A stretch of 64,000 nt of DNA, taken from Dyadobacter sp. CECT 9275. Its GTDB lineage: Bacteria > Bacteroidota > Bacteroidia > Cytophagales > Spirosomataceae. The DNA lies in NCBI RefSeq assembly GCF_907164905.1, contig NZ_CAJRAF010000002.1, positions 2,170,001-2,234,000 of the forward strand, in the 5' to 3' direction. A model generated the notes under the pieces. That model saw nothing but the letters and a program-made list of their open reading frames with translations, ran no database searches and had not been told where the DNA came from. Below are positions 1-8,578 of this stretch, piece by piece. How positions within the stretch are numbered: position 1 is the first letter of the stretch; each line of letters begins with the position of its first letter. The translations under genes were made by a program, and so were the position numbers.

Positions 1-1
1 G

Positions 2-145
2 ATGATGTTTCAGCTTGCCGCAACCATGAGCTGGAAAATAGATCTTCTATTACCCGAAATCAACAAAAAACAACTTGATGAATTTTCAAAATATCGTCCC
101 ACGGATGCGAATATCGATTCGCTTAAAATTGATGACAATCCCTAA
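2..145 (+). CDS. 3' end of an unidentified CDS
   Basis: Only one plus-strand frame is open from the left edge; it ends at TAA 143-145 after 47 codons. The visible tail is hydrophilic with a mixed helix-like pattern (WKIDLLLPEINKKQLDEF) and no motif I can name. Because the gene is cut by the window edge I cannot tell its start or family. The absence of a hairpin right after the stop and the AT-rich gap to the next gene are compatible with a gene end here. Confidence 0.5.
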   Translation: MMFQLAATMSWKIDLLLPEINKKQLDEFSKYRPTDANIDSLKIDDNP

Positions 146-261
146 TATTTAATTATTTTATAATGAAATAACTTTTCTGCTCATCATTTATCTCTTTCTT
201 CGCGTAGATATGTTAAATTACAAAAGTCTTTACTACTTATTCATTCTTAAACTTTAGCGAT

Positions 262-900
262 ATGTTGAAAAAACTATCTTTGATGCTCTTTCTTGGTATG
301 GTATTACTCTTTGCAGGCTGTAAGGGAGATCAGGGCGATGTCGGTCCTCAGGGAGAAAAAGGAGACAAGGGAGATACTGGCGCACAAGGTCCAGCTGGTC
401 CTGCCGGTCAGGACGGAGAGGACGGCACAGGGTCCGGATCACTTCCTTTGCTATTATCCGTTGGAAAAGATACCACCTATGCAGAAACAGGCGGGTATAT
501 AGTGGCACTCGATGAACTTACTGACGAAGCACTTGCTCTTTTAGACAAGTCTGCAATCCTGGTTTATATTAAATCGCAGGGTGTGTATTGGCCGCTGCCC
601 GGTTTGGTCGCTTTTGAAGAAGGTGTAAGCAATTTTACTTTTGTTCATGGTGTAGACGAAACGGACAAATACTTCTTCGTAGAGTTGCTGGCCGTCAACT
701 GGTCAGAAGATCAGGAAACTGCACCTCGCAGGGTTTTTGAAGACCTCCGCATCATTATCATGCCGACCGAAGAACTTACCAGAAAACGCCAGGATATCAA
801 TTACAAAGATTACAACGACGTAGTAAGCAAACTCGGCCTTACCGACAAAGATCTGAAAATTGTAAGCGGTAATAAACAACTCGCTTTTAAGAAAAAATAA
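262..900 (+). CDS. Collagen-like repeat lipoprotein
   Basis: A 212-residue exported protein. Residues 1-20 form a lipoprotein signal with a lipobox ending LLFAGC, so Cys20 should be lipidated. Immediately after it, roughly residues 22-56, runs an uninterrupted Gly-X-Y series (units such as GDQ, GDV, GPQ, GEK, GDK, GDT, GAQ, GPA) typical of bacterial collagen-like stalks. The remaining 150 residues are a globular domain I do not recognise, with aromatic strands that could be a beta-sandwich. By analogy with other bacterial collagen-like proteins the repeat would form a trimeric stalk that lifts the C-terminal domain off the membrane; that is inference. It is followed by a strong hairpin terminator shared with ychF. 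Confidence 0.85.
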   Translation: MLKKLSLMLFLGMVLLFAGCKGDQGDVGPQGEKGDKGDTGAQGPAGPAGQDGEDGTGSGSLPLLLSVGKDTTYAETGGYIVALDELTDEALALLDKSAILVYIKSQGVYWPLPGLVAFEEGVSNFTFVHGVDETDKYFFVELLAVNWSEDQETAPRRVFEDLRIIIMPTEELTRKRQDINYKDYNDVVSKLGLTDKDLKIVSGNKQLAFKKK

Positions 901-916
901 CAAGCCGGATTGATAT

Positions 917-949
917 AAAAAAAGCGGAGCCGAAAACTCCGCTTTTTTT
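917..949. terminator. Bidirectional intrinsic terminator
   Basis: Inverted repeat AAAAAAAGCGGAG (917-929) and CTCCGCTTTTTTT (937-949) around a 7-nt loop. It has a GC-rich core with an A-run on one side and T-run on the other, so it can end both the collagen-like gene (plus) and ychF (minus), which converge here. Confidence 0.9.
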
Positions 950-963
950 ATATGCCTGGATTC

Positions 964-2064
964 TTAAACATTAAATCTAAAGTGCATGATATCTCCGTCG
1001 GCCACAACATATTCCTTTCCTTCGACTGCCATTTTACCGGCTTCCTTTACGCCCGCTTCATTCTTGAACTGCTGAAAATCAGCTATTTTAATTACCTCAG
1101 CACGAATAAACCCTTTCTCAAAATCACTGTGAATGACGCCGGCGGCCTGTGGCGCTTTCCATCCCCTCACAATGGTCCATGCCCTCACCTCCTTCACACC
1201 GGCCGTAAAATACGTAATCAGGTTCAGCAAGGAATACGATGCTTTAATCAGTTTGCTCAGCCCTGATTCTTTCAGTCCGTATTCAGCAAGAAACATTTCA
1301 TGCTCCTCCGGATCTTCAATTTCGGATATCTGTGACTCAATCGCAGCACATAAAACAATTACTTCCGCACCTTCCTGTTTGACAGTTTCACGAAGTTTCT
1401 CGGAATACTCGTTTCCAGCAAGCATGGACTGCTCATCTACATTGGCAACATACAAAACAGGTTTTGCGGTCAGTAGCTGAAGATCTCCGATTGCCGCTTG
1501 CTTTGCTTCCTCGTCAACAATGAGGCTTCGGGCATTTTTGCCAGCTTCCAGCGTGGCTTTATACTGCTTCAGCAATTCAAGTTCAGCCTTGGCTTTGGCG
1601 TCACCGGCTCTTGCAGCTTTTTCGACTTTCTGTATTTTTTTATCTACCGATTCAAGGTCTTTCAGCTGAAGTTCGGCATCTATAATTTCTTTGTCAAAAA
1701 CCGGGTCCACGCGACCCTCCACATGGACAACGTTCTCATCCTGAAAACAACGTACCACATGCACAATAGCATCAACCTCCCGGATGTTGGCCAAAAATTT
1801 ATTTCCCAGACCAGCTCCCTGGCTTGCGCCTTTAACCAATCCTGCAATGTCGACGAACTCAATGATCGTCGGGATAACTTTTTGAGGATTAACCAGGCCC
1901 GTGAGAATATCAAGGCGCTCATCGGGTACCGTTACTACCCCCACATTGGGTTCAATCGTACAAAACGGGTAGTTGGCGGCTTCCGCCTTACCAGTTGAAA
2001 TGGCATTAAAAAGTGTGGACTTCCCTACATTAGGCAATCCTACGATTCCACATTGAAGACTCAT
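964..2064 (-). CDS. ychF: Ribosome-binding ATPase YchF
   Basis: A 366-residue OBG-family P-loop protein of normal length. The G1 motif GLPNVGKST lies at residues 9-17, the switch motif DIAGLV at 72-77, and NVDE replaces the usual NKxD, the hallmark that makes YchF/Ola1 prefer ATP to GTP. A coiled-coil hairpin insert sits near 120-180 and a C-terminal TGS domain at about 282-366, ending in the conserved [11 protein letters not shown]. Family members bind ribosomes and influence translation and oxidative stress responses. It has ATG at 2064 and appears monocistronic, with a terminator at 917-949. Confidence 0.97.
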   Translation of the reverse strand: MSLQCGIVGLPNVGKSTLFNAISTGKAEAANYPFCTIEPNVGVVTVPDERLDILTGLVNPQKVIPTIIEFVDIAGLVKGASQGAGLGNKFLANIREVDAIVHVVRCFQDENVVHVEGRVDPVFDKEIIDAELQLKDLESVDKKIQKVEKAARAGDAKAKAELELLKQYKATLEAGKNARSLIVDEEAKQAAIGDLQLLTAKPVLYVANVDEQSMLAGNEYSEKLRETVKQEGAEVIVLCAAIESQISEIEDPEEHEMFLAEYGLKESGLSKLIKASYSLLNLITYFTAGVKEVRAWTIVRGWKAPQAAGVIHSDFEKGFIRAEVIKIADFQQFKNEAGVKEAGKMAVEGKEYVVADGDIMHFRFNV

Positions 2065-2180
2065 TTATTTCTAAAAATAGGTAATACGATTATATGACAG
2101 CGGCTGGATACCAAACTTGCCGCAAAATTAGGAATTGTAATTATGAAAACCATTCCGTTGAGGAAAGTAAATGTATCCGC

Positions 2181-2214
2181 AAAACGAAAAGCCTTCGGAA
2201 ACGCTTCCAAAGGC
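2181..2214 (-). terminator. Intrinsic terminator of the DUF3276 gene
   Basis: Read on the minus strand, GCCTT-T-GGAA-GCGT-TTCC-G-AAGGC (2214 down to 2191) forms a hairpin with one internal mismatch, followed by TTTTCGTTTT. It lies 29 bases past the stop of the DUF3276 gene. Confidence 0.7.
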
Positions 2215-2242
2215 CGGGGCATTTTCTAAAACGTTCAGTGCA

Positions 2243-2566
2243 CTACTCCCACTTCAGGTCCGACTCTCCTATTACGACGTCCACTTCGTCTGATTTGGAT
2301 TCGAACTGAGAAAAATCAACTTCCGGCATCAATTCCGTTTTCACGTGATCCACGGCATCTTTCAAAGCATCAACAAACTTATCGAAATCCTCTTTGTACA
2401 AAAACATTTTGTGTTTTTCGTACGTAAAACCATCCCCTTGCGGATGACGACGGCTTTCAGTGATCGTTAAATAATAATCGTTAGATCGTGTTGAGCGAAC
2501 ATCGAAGAAGTAAGTCCGTTTTCCTGCCCTAACCCTTTTGGAGTAGATTTGCTCTCTGTCTTCCAC
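2243..2566 (-). CDS. DUF3276 / PUR-alpha-like nucleic-acid-binding protein
   Basis: A 107-residue protein of the small PUR-type family found in Bacteroidota. The conserved N-terminal block EQIYSKRVRAGKRTYFFDVR and the later YLTITESRR and KHKMFLYKEDFDKF blocks fit the PUR repeat, a beta-beta-beta-beta-alpha fold that binds single-stranded DNA or RNA; the acidic C-terminal tail is a typical extension. The start is GTG at 2566: no in-frame ATG exists before an upstream stop, and the homologous N-terminus aligns at this codon. The precise target is unknown. It is flanked by its own terminator and stands alone. Confidence 0.88.
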   Translation of the reverse strand: MEDREQIYSKRVRAGKRTYFFDVRSTRSNDYYLTITESRRHPQGDGFTYEKHKMFLYKEDFDKFVDALKDAVDHVKTELMPEVDFSQFESKSDEVDVVIGESDLKWE

Positions 2567-2835
2567 TATTTTGTGTTTGTTAAATAGGTTTTCGAACGCT
2601 AAAATAGAAAGTTTATTGCTCCGAACAAAAAATCCAAAAGATATTAAGCATAAGGAGTATTCTAAAACTGCAATTTGTTCACATCCGGTTCTAATTTCCG
2701 GGCAGGATATACTTTTTCTCAGCGAATTATGTTACATTTGAAGGATTCATAAACCGGACAATCGTCTGATTATGAATTTATGAAGTAATAATAAGATACT
2801 GGCTTTCTTAGCTATGTCCCACTAAACCCTCAGAT

Positions 2836-3291
2836 ATGACTTATCATCGGATTCTGATTTTCGCACTTCTCCTGATCGTCGGTTCAACTCAAAGTTCTTT
2901 TGCACAGGCAGTTCTGGGCAAGACCGAAAAAGGAAAGGCGTCCTACTATGCCTCCAGATTTCACGGAAAAAAAACTGCCTTCGGTGAAGTCCACAGTGGT
3001 ACCGAATTTTCGGCCGCACACAGGAGCTACCCGCTCAATACGATGCTTGAAGTGACTAATCTGGACAACAACGAGAAGGTCGTCGTCCGGGTTAATGACC
3101 GGGGACCGTATTCGCATCACCGTATTATTGACGTGAGCAAGGAGGCTGCCAAAATCCTGGGCCTTATGGCCATGGGAGTTGCCAATGTATCGGTAAGAGT
3201 GGTGGGTATGGAAGGCATGGTATTATTGGGCGAAGACGAAGAAATGGATGCCAGATCCGGCAAAATCGTTTCGATGCATTCCAAAAAGTAA
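2836..3291 (+). CDS. RlpA-like secreted double-psi beta-barrel protein
   Basis: A 151-residue exported protein. Residues 1-23 are a Sec signal peptide ending FAQ. The DPBB domain (about 30-122) carries the RlpA landmarks GKASYYASRFHGKKTAFGE, FSAAHRSYPLNT, VRVNDRGPY and IIDVSKEAA. RlpA proteins are septal lytic transglycosylases that act on peptide-poor (denuded) glycan; the catalytic Asp of that family would be in VNDRGP. There is no SPOR domain, so septal targeting is not evident. A TACATTTG box at 2733-2740 fits a Bacteroidota -7 element, though the -33 element is weak. The stop is 9 bases before the DUF58 gene, suggesting co-transcription. Confidence 0.85.
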   Translation: MTYHRILIFALLLIVGSTQSSFAQAVLGKTEKGKASYYASRFHGKKTAFGEVHSGTEFSAAHRSYPLNTMLEVTNLDNNEKVVVRVNDRGPYSHHRIIDVSKEAAKILGLMAMGVANVSVRVVGMEGMVLLGEDEEMDARSGKIVSMHSKK

Positions 3292-3300
3292 AACCCCGAA

Positions 3301-4215
3301 ATGAGTATCAGACAGGTAGATTTAGCAAAAGTACGGGAGTTTGGAAATCTTGAATTCCTTGCTAAACAACTTGTTGAAGGATTTATTACCGGGCTCCATA
3401 AGTCCCCCTTCCATGGCTTTTCGGTTGAGTTTGCCGAGCATCAGCTTTACAATACCGGAGAATCCACAAGAAATATTGACTGGAAGGTTTTTGCTAAAAC
3501 AGACCGCCTTTACGTGAAACGTTATGAGGAAGAAACCAATCTCCGCTGCCACATTTTACTGGACACATCTTCGTCCATGTACTATCCGGATATCTCTTAT
3601 GGCAAAATGACATTCAGCGTGATGGCCGCAGCGAGCTTGACCTATCTCCTGCAGCGTCAGAAAGATGCCGTAAGCCTGTGCACGTTTTCGGAAAATATAG
3701 AAATACAGACTGCCGTTAAATCTACGCCGTCACACGTGCACAAAATTATGCTGGACCTGGAAAATCTCCTGAAAACCAGCAGGCCATTGGTTAAAACATC
3801 AGTCGCAAAAGTTTTGCACCAGATTGCTGAAAAAATCCATAAACGGTCTCTGGTGGTCATTTTCAGTGATATGTTTGAGAATCTGGAGGAAGCAGAACTG
3901 ATATTTTCGGCATTACAGCACTTGCGCCACAATCTTCATGAGGTACTGCTCTTTCATGTAACGGATCGGAATACTGAGGAAAATTTCGCCTTCGAAAATA
4001 GGCCGTACGAATTTATTGATCTGGAATCAGGTGAAAAAATAAAAGTACAGCCCGATCAGGTGAGAGAATCGTACCAAAGGTTTGTCGGAGATTTTTACCA
4101 GAAGCTTAAACTAAAATGCGGCCAGTATAAGATCGATTTTATTGAAGCCGACATTGCACAGGGCTTTGATCCCATCCTGATGGCCTACTTGGTAAAGCAT
4201 TCAAAAATGAGGTAA
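3301..4215 (+). CDS. DUF58 domain protein (vWA-like)
   Basis: A 304-residue cytoplasmic protein of the DUF58 family. The N-terminal conserved region FHGFSVEFAEHQLYNTGEST, followed by IDWKVFAKTDRLYVKRYEEE, is the DUF58 signature. A von Willebrand A-like core follows with a MIDAS motif D88-T-S90-S-S92. DUF58 proteins usually sit beside MoxR AAA+ ATPases and are thought to act with them as metal-dependent chaperones; no MoxR gene is visible here, so this copy is separated from its usual partner or the partner is elsewhere. It follows the RlpA-like gene by 9 bases. Confidence 0.88.
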   Translation: MSIRQVDLAKVREFGNLEFLAKQLVEGFITGLHKSPFHGFSVEFAEHQLYNTGESTRNIDWKVFAKTDRLYVKRYEEETNLRCHILLDTSSSMYYPDISYGKMTFSVMAAASLTYLLQRQKDAVSLCTFSENIEIQTAVKSTPSHVHKIMLDLENLLKTSRPLVKTSVAKVLHQIAEKIHKRSLVVIFSDMFENLEEAELIFSALQHLRHNLHEVLLFHVTDRNTEENFAFENRPYEFIDLESGEKIKVQPDQVRESYQRFVGDFYQKLKLKCGQYKIDFIEADIAQGFDPILMAYLVKHSKMR

Positions 4216-4264
4216 TTTTTTCGCACCTTTGCGCACAAAATCCTATCATTATTGTGCTTGTCCC

Positions 4265-5413
4265 GTGAAAAAACGCTCCCTGATCTTCGTTCTGTTAATC
4301 GCTTTTTTGGGCCTGTGCCAAGGCTGCAAGTCTGCCAAGAAGTCCCTAAAGAAAGGAGATTTTGATGACTCTGTACTTCGTGCTGTTTCCAAACTGAAAG
4401 ATAATCCCAACCATGCCAGCTCACTGGAAATTCTAAAAAAGGCCTATCCGGCGGCACTGGACCAACATCTGGAAGATATCAGATACAACAGGACCACATC
4501 GGATATTTTCAGATGGGAAAAAGAACTTGATTCCTATTACAAACTGAATAAACTTTATAACGCTATAATATCCTGCTCTTCATGCAGAAAAGCGGTGGAA
4601 GCCCGTAACTATGAAAATGAAGAAAAAGCGGCACGGAGCAATGCAGCCGCGGTGAGATACAAAGAAGGCGAGCGGTTCCTCACAATCGGTGACAGGGAAA
4701 ACGCCAGACAAGCCTATCTGAACTTTGAAAAAACAGAGGAGATTTTCCCTGACTACCCTGGCAACCGAAAAAAGCTGGAGGTATCTTACGAACTGGCTTC
4801 TTTTAAGGTAGTGATAGAACATGTGCTTGTAACGTCAAAGGTATATCAGCTGAGTAATGAGTACTTTCAGGGCAGGGTGAACGAATTTCTTCAGACAAAT
4901 AAAACCCTGAACAAATTTGTGCGATTTTACACCTCCGAAGAAGCCGAAGAAATACGTCTCCGTCCAGACCAGGTGATTACCTTGCAGTTCGACGATTTTG
5001 TTGTGGGGCAAACCGTTATTGACAGAAACACCGAGACGTTTGTCAGCAAAGATTCTGTCAAGACAGGAGAGCAAACAATAGGCAAAACAAAAGTACCAGT
5101 ATACGACAAAGTAAAAGCAAAACTGACACGGAACAAAAAACTGGTGAGATCCTCAGGCCTGCTGGACATGCAGATAAGGGATTTTAAAACAAAACGGATG
5201 GTGAGCCAGGAAAAATTCAATGGGGAATACAACTGGATATGCGAATGGGCCTTTTTCAACGGCGATGAAAGGGCACTCACCCCGGAACAATTGAGGCTTT
5301 GCAAAAGCCAGGAACTACCTCCGCCACCGCCTCAGCAACTTTTTGTTGAGTTCAGTAAGCCAATTTATGACAGGCTTACCAGCAGGCTTCGTTCCTTTTA
5401 CGCAAATTACTGA
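4265..5413 (+). CDS. Lipoprotein of unknown function
   Basis: I choose GTG 4265 (382 residues) over a TTG at 4229, because GTG gives a clean lipoprotein signal VKKRSLIFVLLIAFLG with the lipobox LCQGC (Cys21), while the TTG start would put a Cys-rich tail in front of it. The mature protein has a helical, TPR-like N-terminal half (Lys/Glu-rich, motifs such as DNPNHASSLEILKKAYP) and a beta-rich C-terminal half with DKVKAKLTRNKKL. It ends in a Pro run (PPPPP) before a final helix. I do not recognise a named family. Likely anchored to the envelope. Confidence 0.75.
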   Translation: MKKRSLIFVLLIAFLGLCQGCKSAKKSLKKGDFDDSVLRAVSKLKDNPNHASSLEILKKAYPAALDQHLEDIRYNRTTSDIFRWEKELDSYYKLNKLYNAIISCSSCRKAVEARNYENEEKAARSNAAAVRYKEGERFLTIGDRENARQAYLNFEKTEEIFPDYPGNRKKLEVSYELASFKVVIEHVLVTSKVYQLSNEYFQGRVNEFLQTNKTLNKFVRFYTSEEAEEIRLRPDQVITLQFDDFVVGQTVIDRNTETFVSKDSVKTGEQTIGKTKVPVYDKVKAKLTRNKKLVRSSGLLDMQIRDFKTKRMVSQEKFNGEYNWICEWAFFNGDERALTPEQLRLCKSQELPPPPPQQLFVEFSKPIYDRLTSRLRSFYANY

Positions 5414-5432
5414 AACAAGGCCTTCCACCGAC

Positions 5433-5467
5433 TAGACTTTCCAAGTCTTGAAGACTTGGAAAGTCTA
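5433..5467. repeat. Perfect 17-bp inverted repeat in an intergenic gap
   Basis: TAGACTTTCCAAGTCTT (5433-5449) is followed after one G by its exact complement (5451-5467). It lies between the convergent lipoprotein gene and radA and could end both transcripts, but it lacks a T-run. Its core AGACTTGGAAAGTCT recurs at 36054-36068, also just after a stop codon. Confidence 0.85.
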
Positions 5468-5477
5468 AAGCCTTCCA

Positions 5478-6845
5478 TCACCTGAAAAGCTCCATAAACA
5501 ACTGGTCAAGGTGTGCCACCGGCGCTACCTCTATCTTTAACCTTCCGGTATCCAGCCCCTTGCTGTTGTATTTGGATATATATATTTTCTTAAAACCTAG
5601 CTTTTCCGCTTCCGACACTCTGCTTTCAATCCTGTTAACAGCACGCACTTCCCCTCCCAGGCCTACTTCCGCCGCAAAGCAAACCGAAGGAGGGATAAAT
5701 CTGTCTTCATAAGAAGAAACCAATGAAGATATTACCGATAAGTCAATCGCAGGATCCTCCACCCGAAGTCCACCAGCAACATTCAGGAAAACATCCTGTA
5801 CACCCAGCCTGAAACCACCCCGTTTTTCCAGTACTGCCAGCAACATCTGGAGCCTTTTGGCGTCAAATCCTGTACTGCTCCGCTGAGGAGTACCGTAGTT
5901 CGCAACACTGACGAGCGACTGTATCTCGATCAGCAACGGCCGGTTTCCTTCCATCATTGAACCGATTGCAATACCACTCACAGGTTCGTCACGCTGCGAG
6001 ATCAGTATCTCCGAAGGATTACTCACCTGCCTGAGGCCGCTGCCATGCATTTCATATATCCCCAGCTCCGACGTGCTTCCGAATCTGTTTTTAATCGTCC
6101 TCAAAATCCTGTAAGTAGTATGCCGGTCTCCTTCAAACTGAAGTACCGTATCCACCATATGTTCCAGCACCTTGGGGCCCGCCAGTGAGCCATCCTTGGT
6201 AATATGACCAATGAGGAAAACCGGCACACCAGTTTCCTTTGCATACTTCATAAACTCGGCAGTACACTCTCTCACCTGCGACACGCTCCCTGCACCGGAT
6301 TCGATATAAGCCGACTGCATGGTCTGGATAGAGTCCACCACCAGTACATCCGGCTTAAAATCCTCGATCTGCCGGAAGATACTCGAAGTCTGCGTTTCTG
6401 TAAGTATGAAACAATTGCTGCTTTTGGAGCTCATGCGCTCTGCCCGCATCTTGATCTGCTGTTCCGACTCTTCTCCCGAAACATACAAAACGCGCTTTTC
6501 GGAAAGGGTAAGCGCAATCTGCAGCATCAGGGTCGACTTCCCTATCCCAGGTTCGCCCCCGATCAGGATCAGTGAGCCCTGAACAATTCCTCCTCCCAAA
6601 ACCCTGTTGAGTTCTTCGTCCAGTGTGAGGATTCTTGGCTCATCTTCGTATTCTATCTCCGCTATTGCTTTGGGCCTGCTTACCAGGCTGACAGATTTCC
6701 AGGATACCGTGGTCTTTTTGTCTTCCTTTTCAATAACTTCCTGAACAAATGTATTCCACTCACCGCAGGAAGGACATCGCCCAACCCACTTTGGAGAGTT
6801 GTATCCGCATTCCTGACAGAAGTAAGCCGTTTTTACTTTGGCCAT
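5478..6845 (-). CDS. radA: DNA repair protein RadA
   Basis: A 455-residue protein from ATG 6845, which is followed by MAKVKTAYFCQECG as in the family; the frame stays open 57 bases further upstream without a plausible start. The zinc finger has C10, C13, C24 and C27. The RecA-like core carries Walker A GGEPGIGKST near residue 100 and the RadA-specific KNRFGS motif. The C-terminal third is the Lon-protease-like domain. RadA is a DnaB-type helicase that drives branch migration in homologous recombination. It sits alone, convergent with the lipoprotein gene. Confidence 0.97.
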   Translation of the reverse strand: MAKVKTAYFCQECGYNSPKWVGRCPSCGEWNTFVQEVIEKEDKKTTVSWKSVSLVSRPKAIAEIEYEDEPRILTLDEELNRVLGGGIVQGSLILIGGEPGIGKSTLMLQIALTLSEKRVLYVSGEESEQQIKMRAERMSSKSSNCFILTETQTSSIFRQIEDFKPDVLVVDSIQTMQSAYIESGAGSVSQVRECTAEFMKYAKETGVPVFLIGHITKDGSLAGPKVLEHMVDTVLQFEGDRHTTYRILRTIKNRFGSTSELGIYEMHGSGLRQVSNPSEILISQRDEPVSGIAIGSMMEGNRPLLIEIQSLVSVANYGTPQRSSTGFDAKRLQMLLAVLEKRGGFRLGVQDVFLNVAGGLRVEDPAIDLSVISSLVSSYEDRFIPPSVCFAAEVGLGGEVRAVNRIESRVSEAEKLGFKKIYISKYNSKGLDTGRLKIEVAPVAHLDQLFMELFR

Positions 6846-7004
6846 AAATTTTAAAATTAAGTGGTTCCCGGAAAGAAACCTGTCTGGACAAATTTCGCCC
6901 AAATATGCAACGCTTTGATACGTTAAATCAAAAATAGATCGCTTTGGGTATAATTTTTTAACATCTGTCGTTATTATCCCGTTTTACTTAACATTTTTAG
7001 CCTG

Positions 7005-7721
7005 ATGAACATCCTGACAAAAGTTATTCTTACATGCCTTCTTGGTGCAATTACTTTGACTTCGGTACGGGCGCAGAAAAAAGGTTTTGCGTTTGGTATA
7101 AAAGGAGGTGTTAACCTGTCTAAGCTTAGTATGGGAGATGTTTTTACCACCCGATATGACGACAGTGGTAACCCTTACCTTGGCTACGATGGGAAGGAAG
7201 TAAAGGATAATCTAAAAAAAAGCTTTGATACACGTACGGGTTTCGCGGGAGGCATTTATGCGCGGTTCGGGAAGGTACTTTTTATTCAGCCGGAAGTGTT
7301 GCTTTCCACCAAAGGCGGATCTTTTGATATCGTGAAAACAGACGGTGATGCTCCCGTTACAGAAACCGTGAAAGTCAAATACAGCAACATCGATGTTCCC
7401 CTCCTGATTGGTATTAAAGGCGGCCCTATCCGTTTTCTGGCAGGACCAGTAACCTCATTCCGAATCGGTGACAACCAAAAACTCGCCGATGCCTTTCGCT
7501 ATTATACCTCTGACCTGAGCAACTCTCTTTCTGAGGCAACCTTTGGCTACCAGCTGGGCGTAGGGCTTGATCTGGGAAGTATCAGCATTGACGTAAGGAA
7601 GGAAGGCTCTTTCACCAATCTGGCCACCTTTGAATTAAACGGGGTACCGGCCAGCGGAAGTTCTACCGTTCGGCAGAAAATCAACTCATGGCAGGTAACG
7701 CTCGGATTAAAATTATTTTAA
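7005..7721 (+). CDS. Outer-membrane beta-barrel protein (PorT-like family)
   Basis: A 238-residue exported protein. The Sec signal ends near residue 24 (VRAQ). Mature sequence FGIKGGVNLSKL begins the usual eight-strand barrel of the Bacteroidota outer-membrane beta-barrel family, with strands such as GFAGGIYARFGKVLFIQPEVLLSTKGGSF written in alternating hydrophobic pattern and a terminal strand WQVTLGLKLF ending in Phe, as BAM substrates do. Its function is unknown. It is followed by a bidirectional hairpin at 7750-7784 that separates it from the LytTR gene. Confidence 0.8.
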   Translation: MNILTKVILTCLLGAITLTSVRAQKKGFAFGIKGGVNLSKLSMGDVFTTRYDDSGNPYLGYDGKEVKDNLKKSFDTRTGFAGGIYARFGKVLFIQPEVLLSTKGGSFDIVKTDGDAPVTETVKVKYSNIDVPLLIGIKGGPIRFLAGPVTSFRIGDNQKLADAFRYYTSDLSNSLSEATFGYQLGVGLDLGSISIDVRKEGSFTNLATFELNGVPASGSSTVRQKINSWQVTLGLKLF

Positions 7722-7749
7722 CAAAAACTTTTGGCTTAAAAAAGAAACA

Positions 7750-7784
7750 AGCAGCCTTCGATCGAAGCGATGGCTGCTGTTTTA
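7750..7784. terminator. Bidirectional terminator
   Basis: AGCAGCC (7750-7756) pairs with GGCTGCT (7772-7778), the loop containing the small palindrome TTCGATCGAA, then GTTTTA. It separates the converging barrel gene and LytTR gene. Confidence 0.75.
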
Positions 7785-7816
7785 TGAATAACCCACTAAT
7801 TTAATTCACCAAAATA

Positions 7817-8215
7817 TCAGGCGCTGATTCTCAATGAATGATGATCGAGAATCCCCGCAATTTCTTTTGTTTTCCTGCGAGAGACCATAACTTCTTTTCC
7901 ACAGGCCATTTTCAGCAAACGATCGTCGTCCATTCTGGCCACCACGTACTCAGAGTTCACCAGGTACGATTTATGTACCCTAATAAAGTTATCGTTCAAG
8001 TGCTCCGACAACGACTTTAAAGTCTTGGAAACAAGATACTTTTTGCCGTTGTTGGTATATATAAATGTATAATTTCCTTCACCTTCCAAAAAGGTAATGA
8101 CATCGGGAGTCAAAAAAATGGTACGGCCCATGGATTGAACCGAAATGAGCGCTGAGGTTTTAGTAACAGGAGTGTCAACCTGACCTGATCTTGTAAAGGA
8201 TTGAAAATTTTTCAT
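7817..8215 (-). CDS. Orphan LytTR DNA-binding regulator
   Basis: A 132-residue protein consisting of a short N-terminal tail and one LytTR domain (about 24-125). The domain shows the family features ITFLEGEGNYTFIY, the KTLKSLSEHL helix, and FIRVHKSYLVN. LytTR domains bind DNA as response-regulator outputs, but there is no receiver domain or histidine kinase nearby, so how it is controlled is unclear. Its upstream gap (8216-8578) contains repeated ACGTAA and an ACGTAA-TT-TTACGT palindrome that might be its own site. Confidence 0.88.
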   Translation of the reverse strand: MKNFQSFTRSGQVDTPVTKTSALISVQSMGRTIFLTPDVITFLEGEGNYTFIYTNNGKKYLVSKTLKSLSEHLNDNFIRVHKSYLVNSEYVVARMDDDRLLKMACGKEVMVSRRKTKEIAGILDHHSLRISA

Positions 8216-8578
8216 AACTAATAATAAGAATTTCGTTGTTCTGATTTATGATTCAAATTTACTACCGAACTTTGAATCTGGAAAGTAAGTAAAACTACGT
8301 ATATGGTAATAACTATTTGATTATAAGTTTATTAAGTTTTTGTAAAAACCAAAATGACGTAACCAAACTTAGTAAAACACGTAATTTTACGTGGTCCTTT
8401 TTTAAGGGTCATGGGGCGCAATTGTGGTTAAAAAATATGAATCGGTTAAAATCACCTGTCCGGGTACTTAACTTTATTATCTTTGCATCCAGTTTTGCAG
8501 CCCATACCCTATGGTTAAAGGCCTGCTTTATTTTTTAAAACTCAAGGAAAGGTTAACTGCCTTCCCAAAACCAAAGTA
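8216..8578. promoter_or_regulatory. Divergent promoter region LytTR / pheS
   Basis: An AT-rich gap of 363 bases. ACGTAATTTTACGT at 8379-8392 is a palindrome (arms ACGTAA/TTACGT), with another ACGTAA at 8357-8362 and TACGTA at 8296-8301. TATCTTTG at 8478-8485 fits the Bacteroidota -7 element TAnnTTTG and would start the pheS transcript near 8492. The -33 element is not well matched. No gene is seen. Confidence 0.5.
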
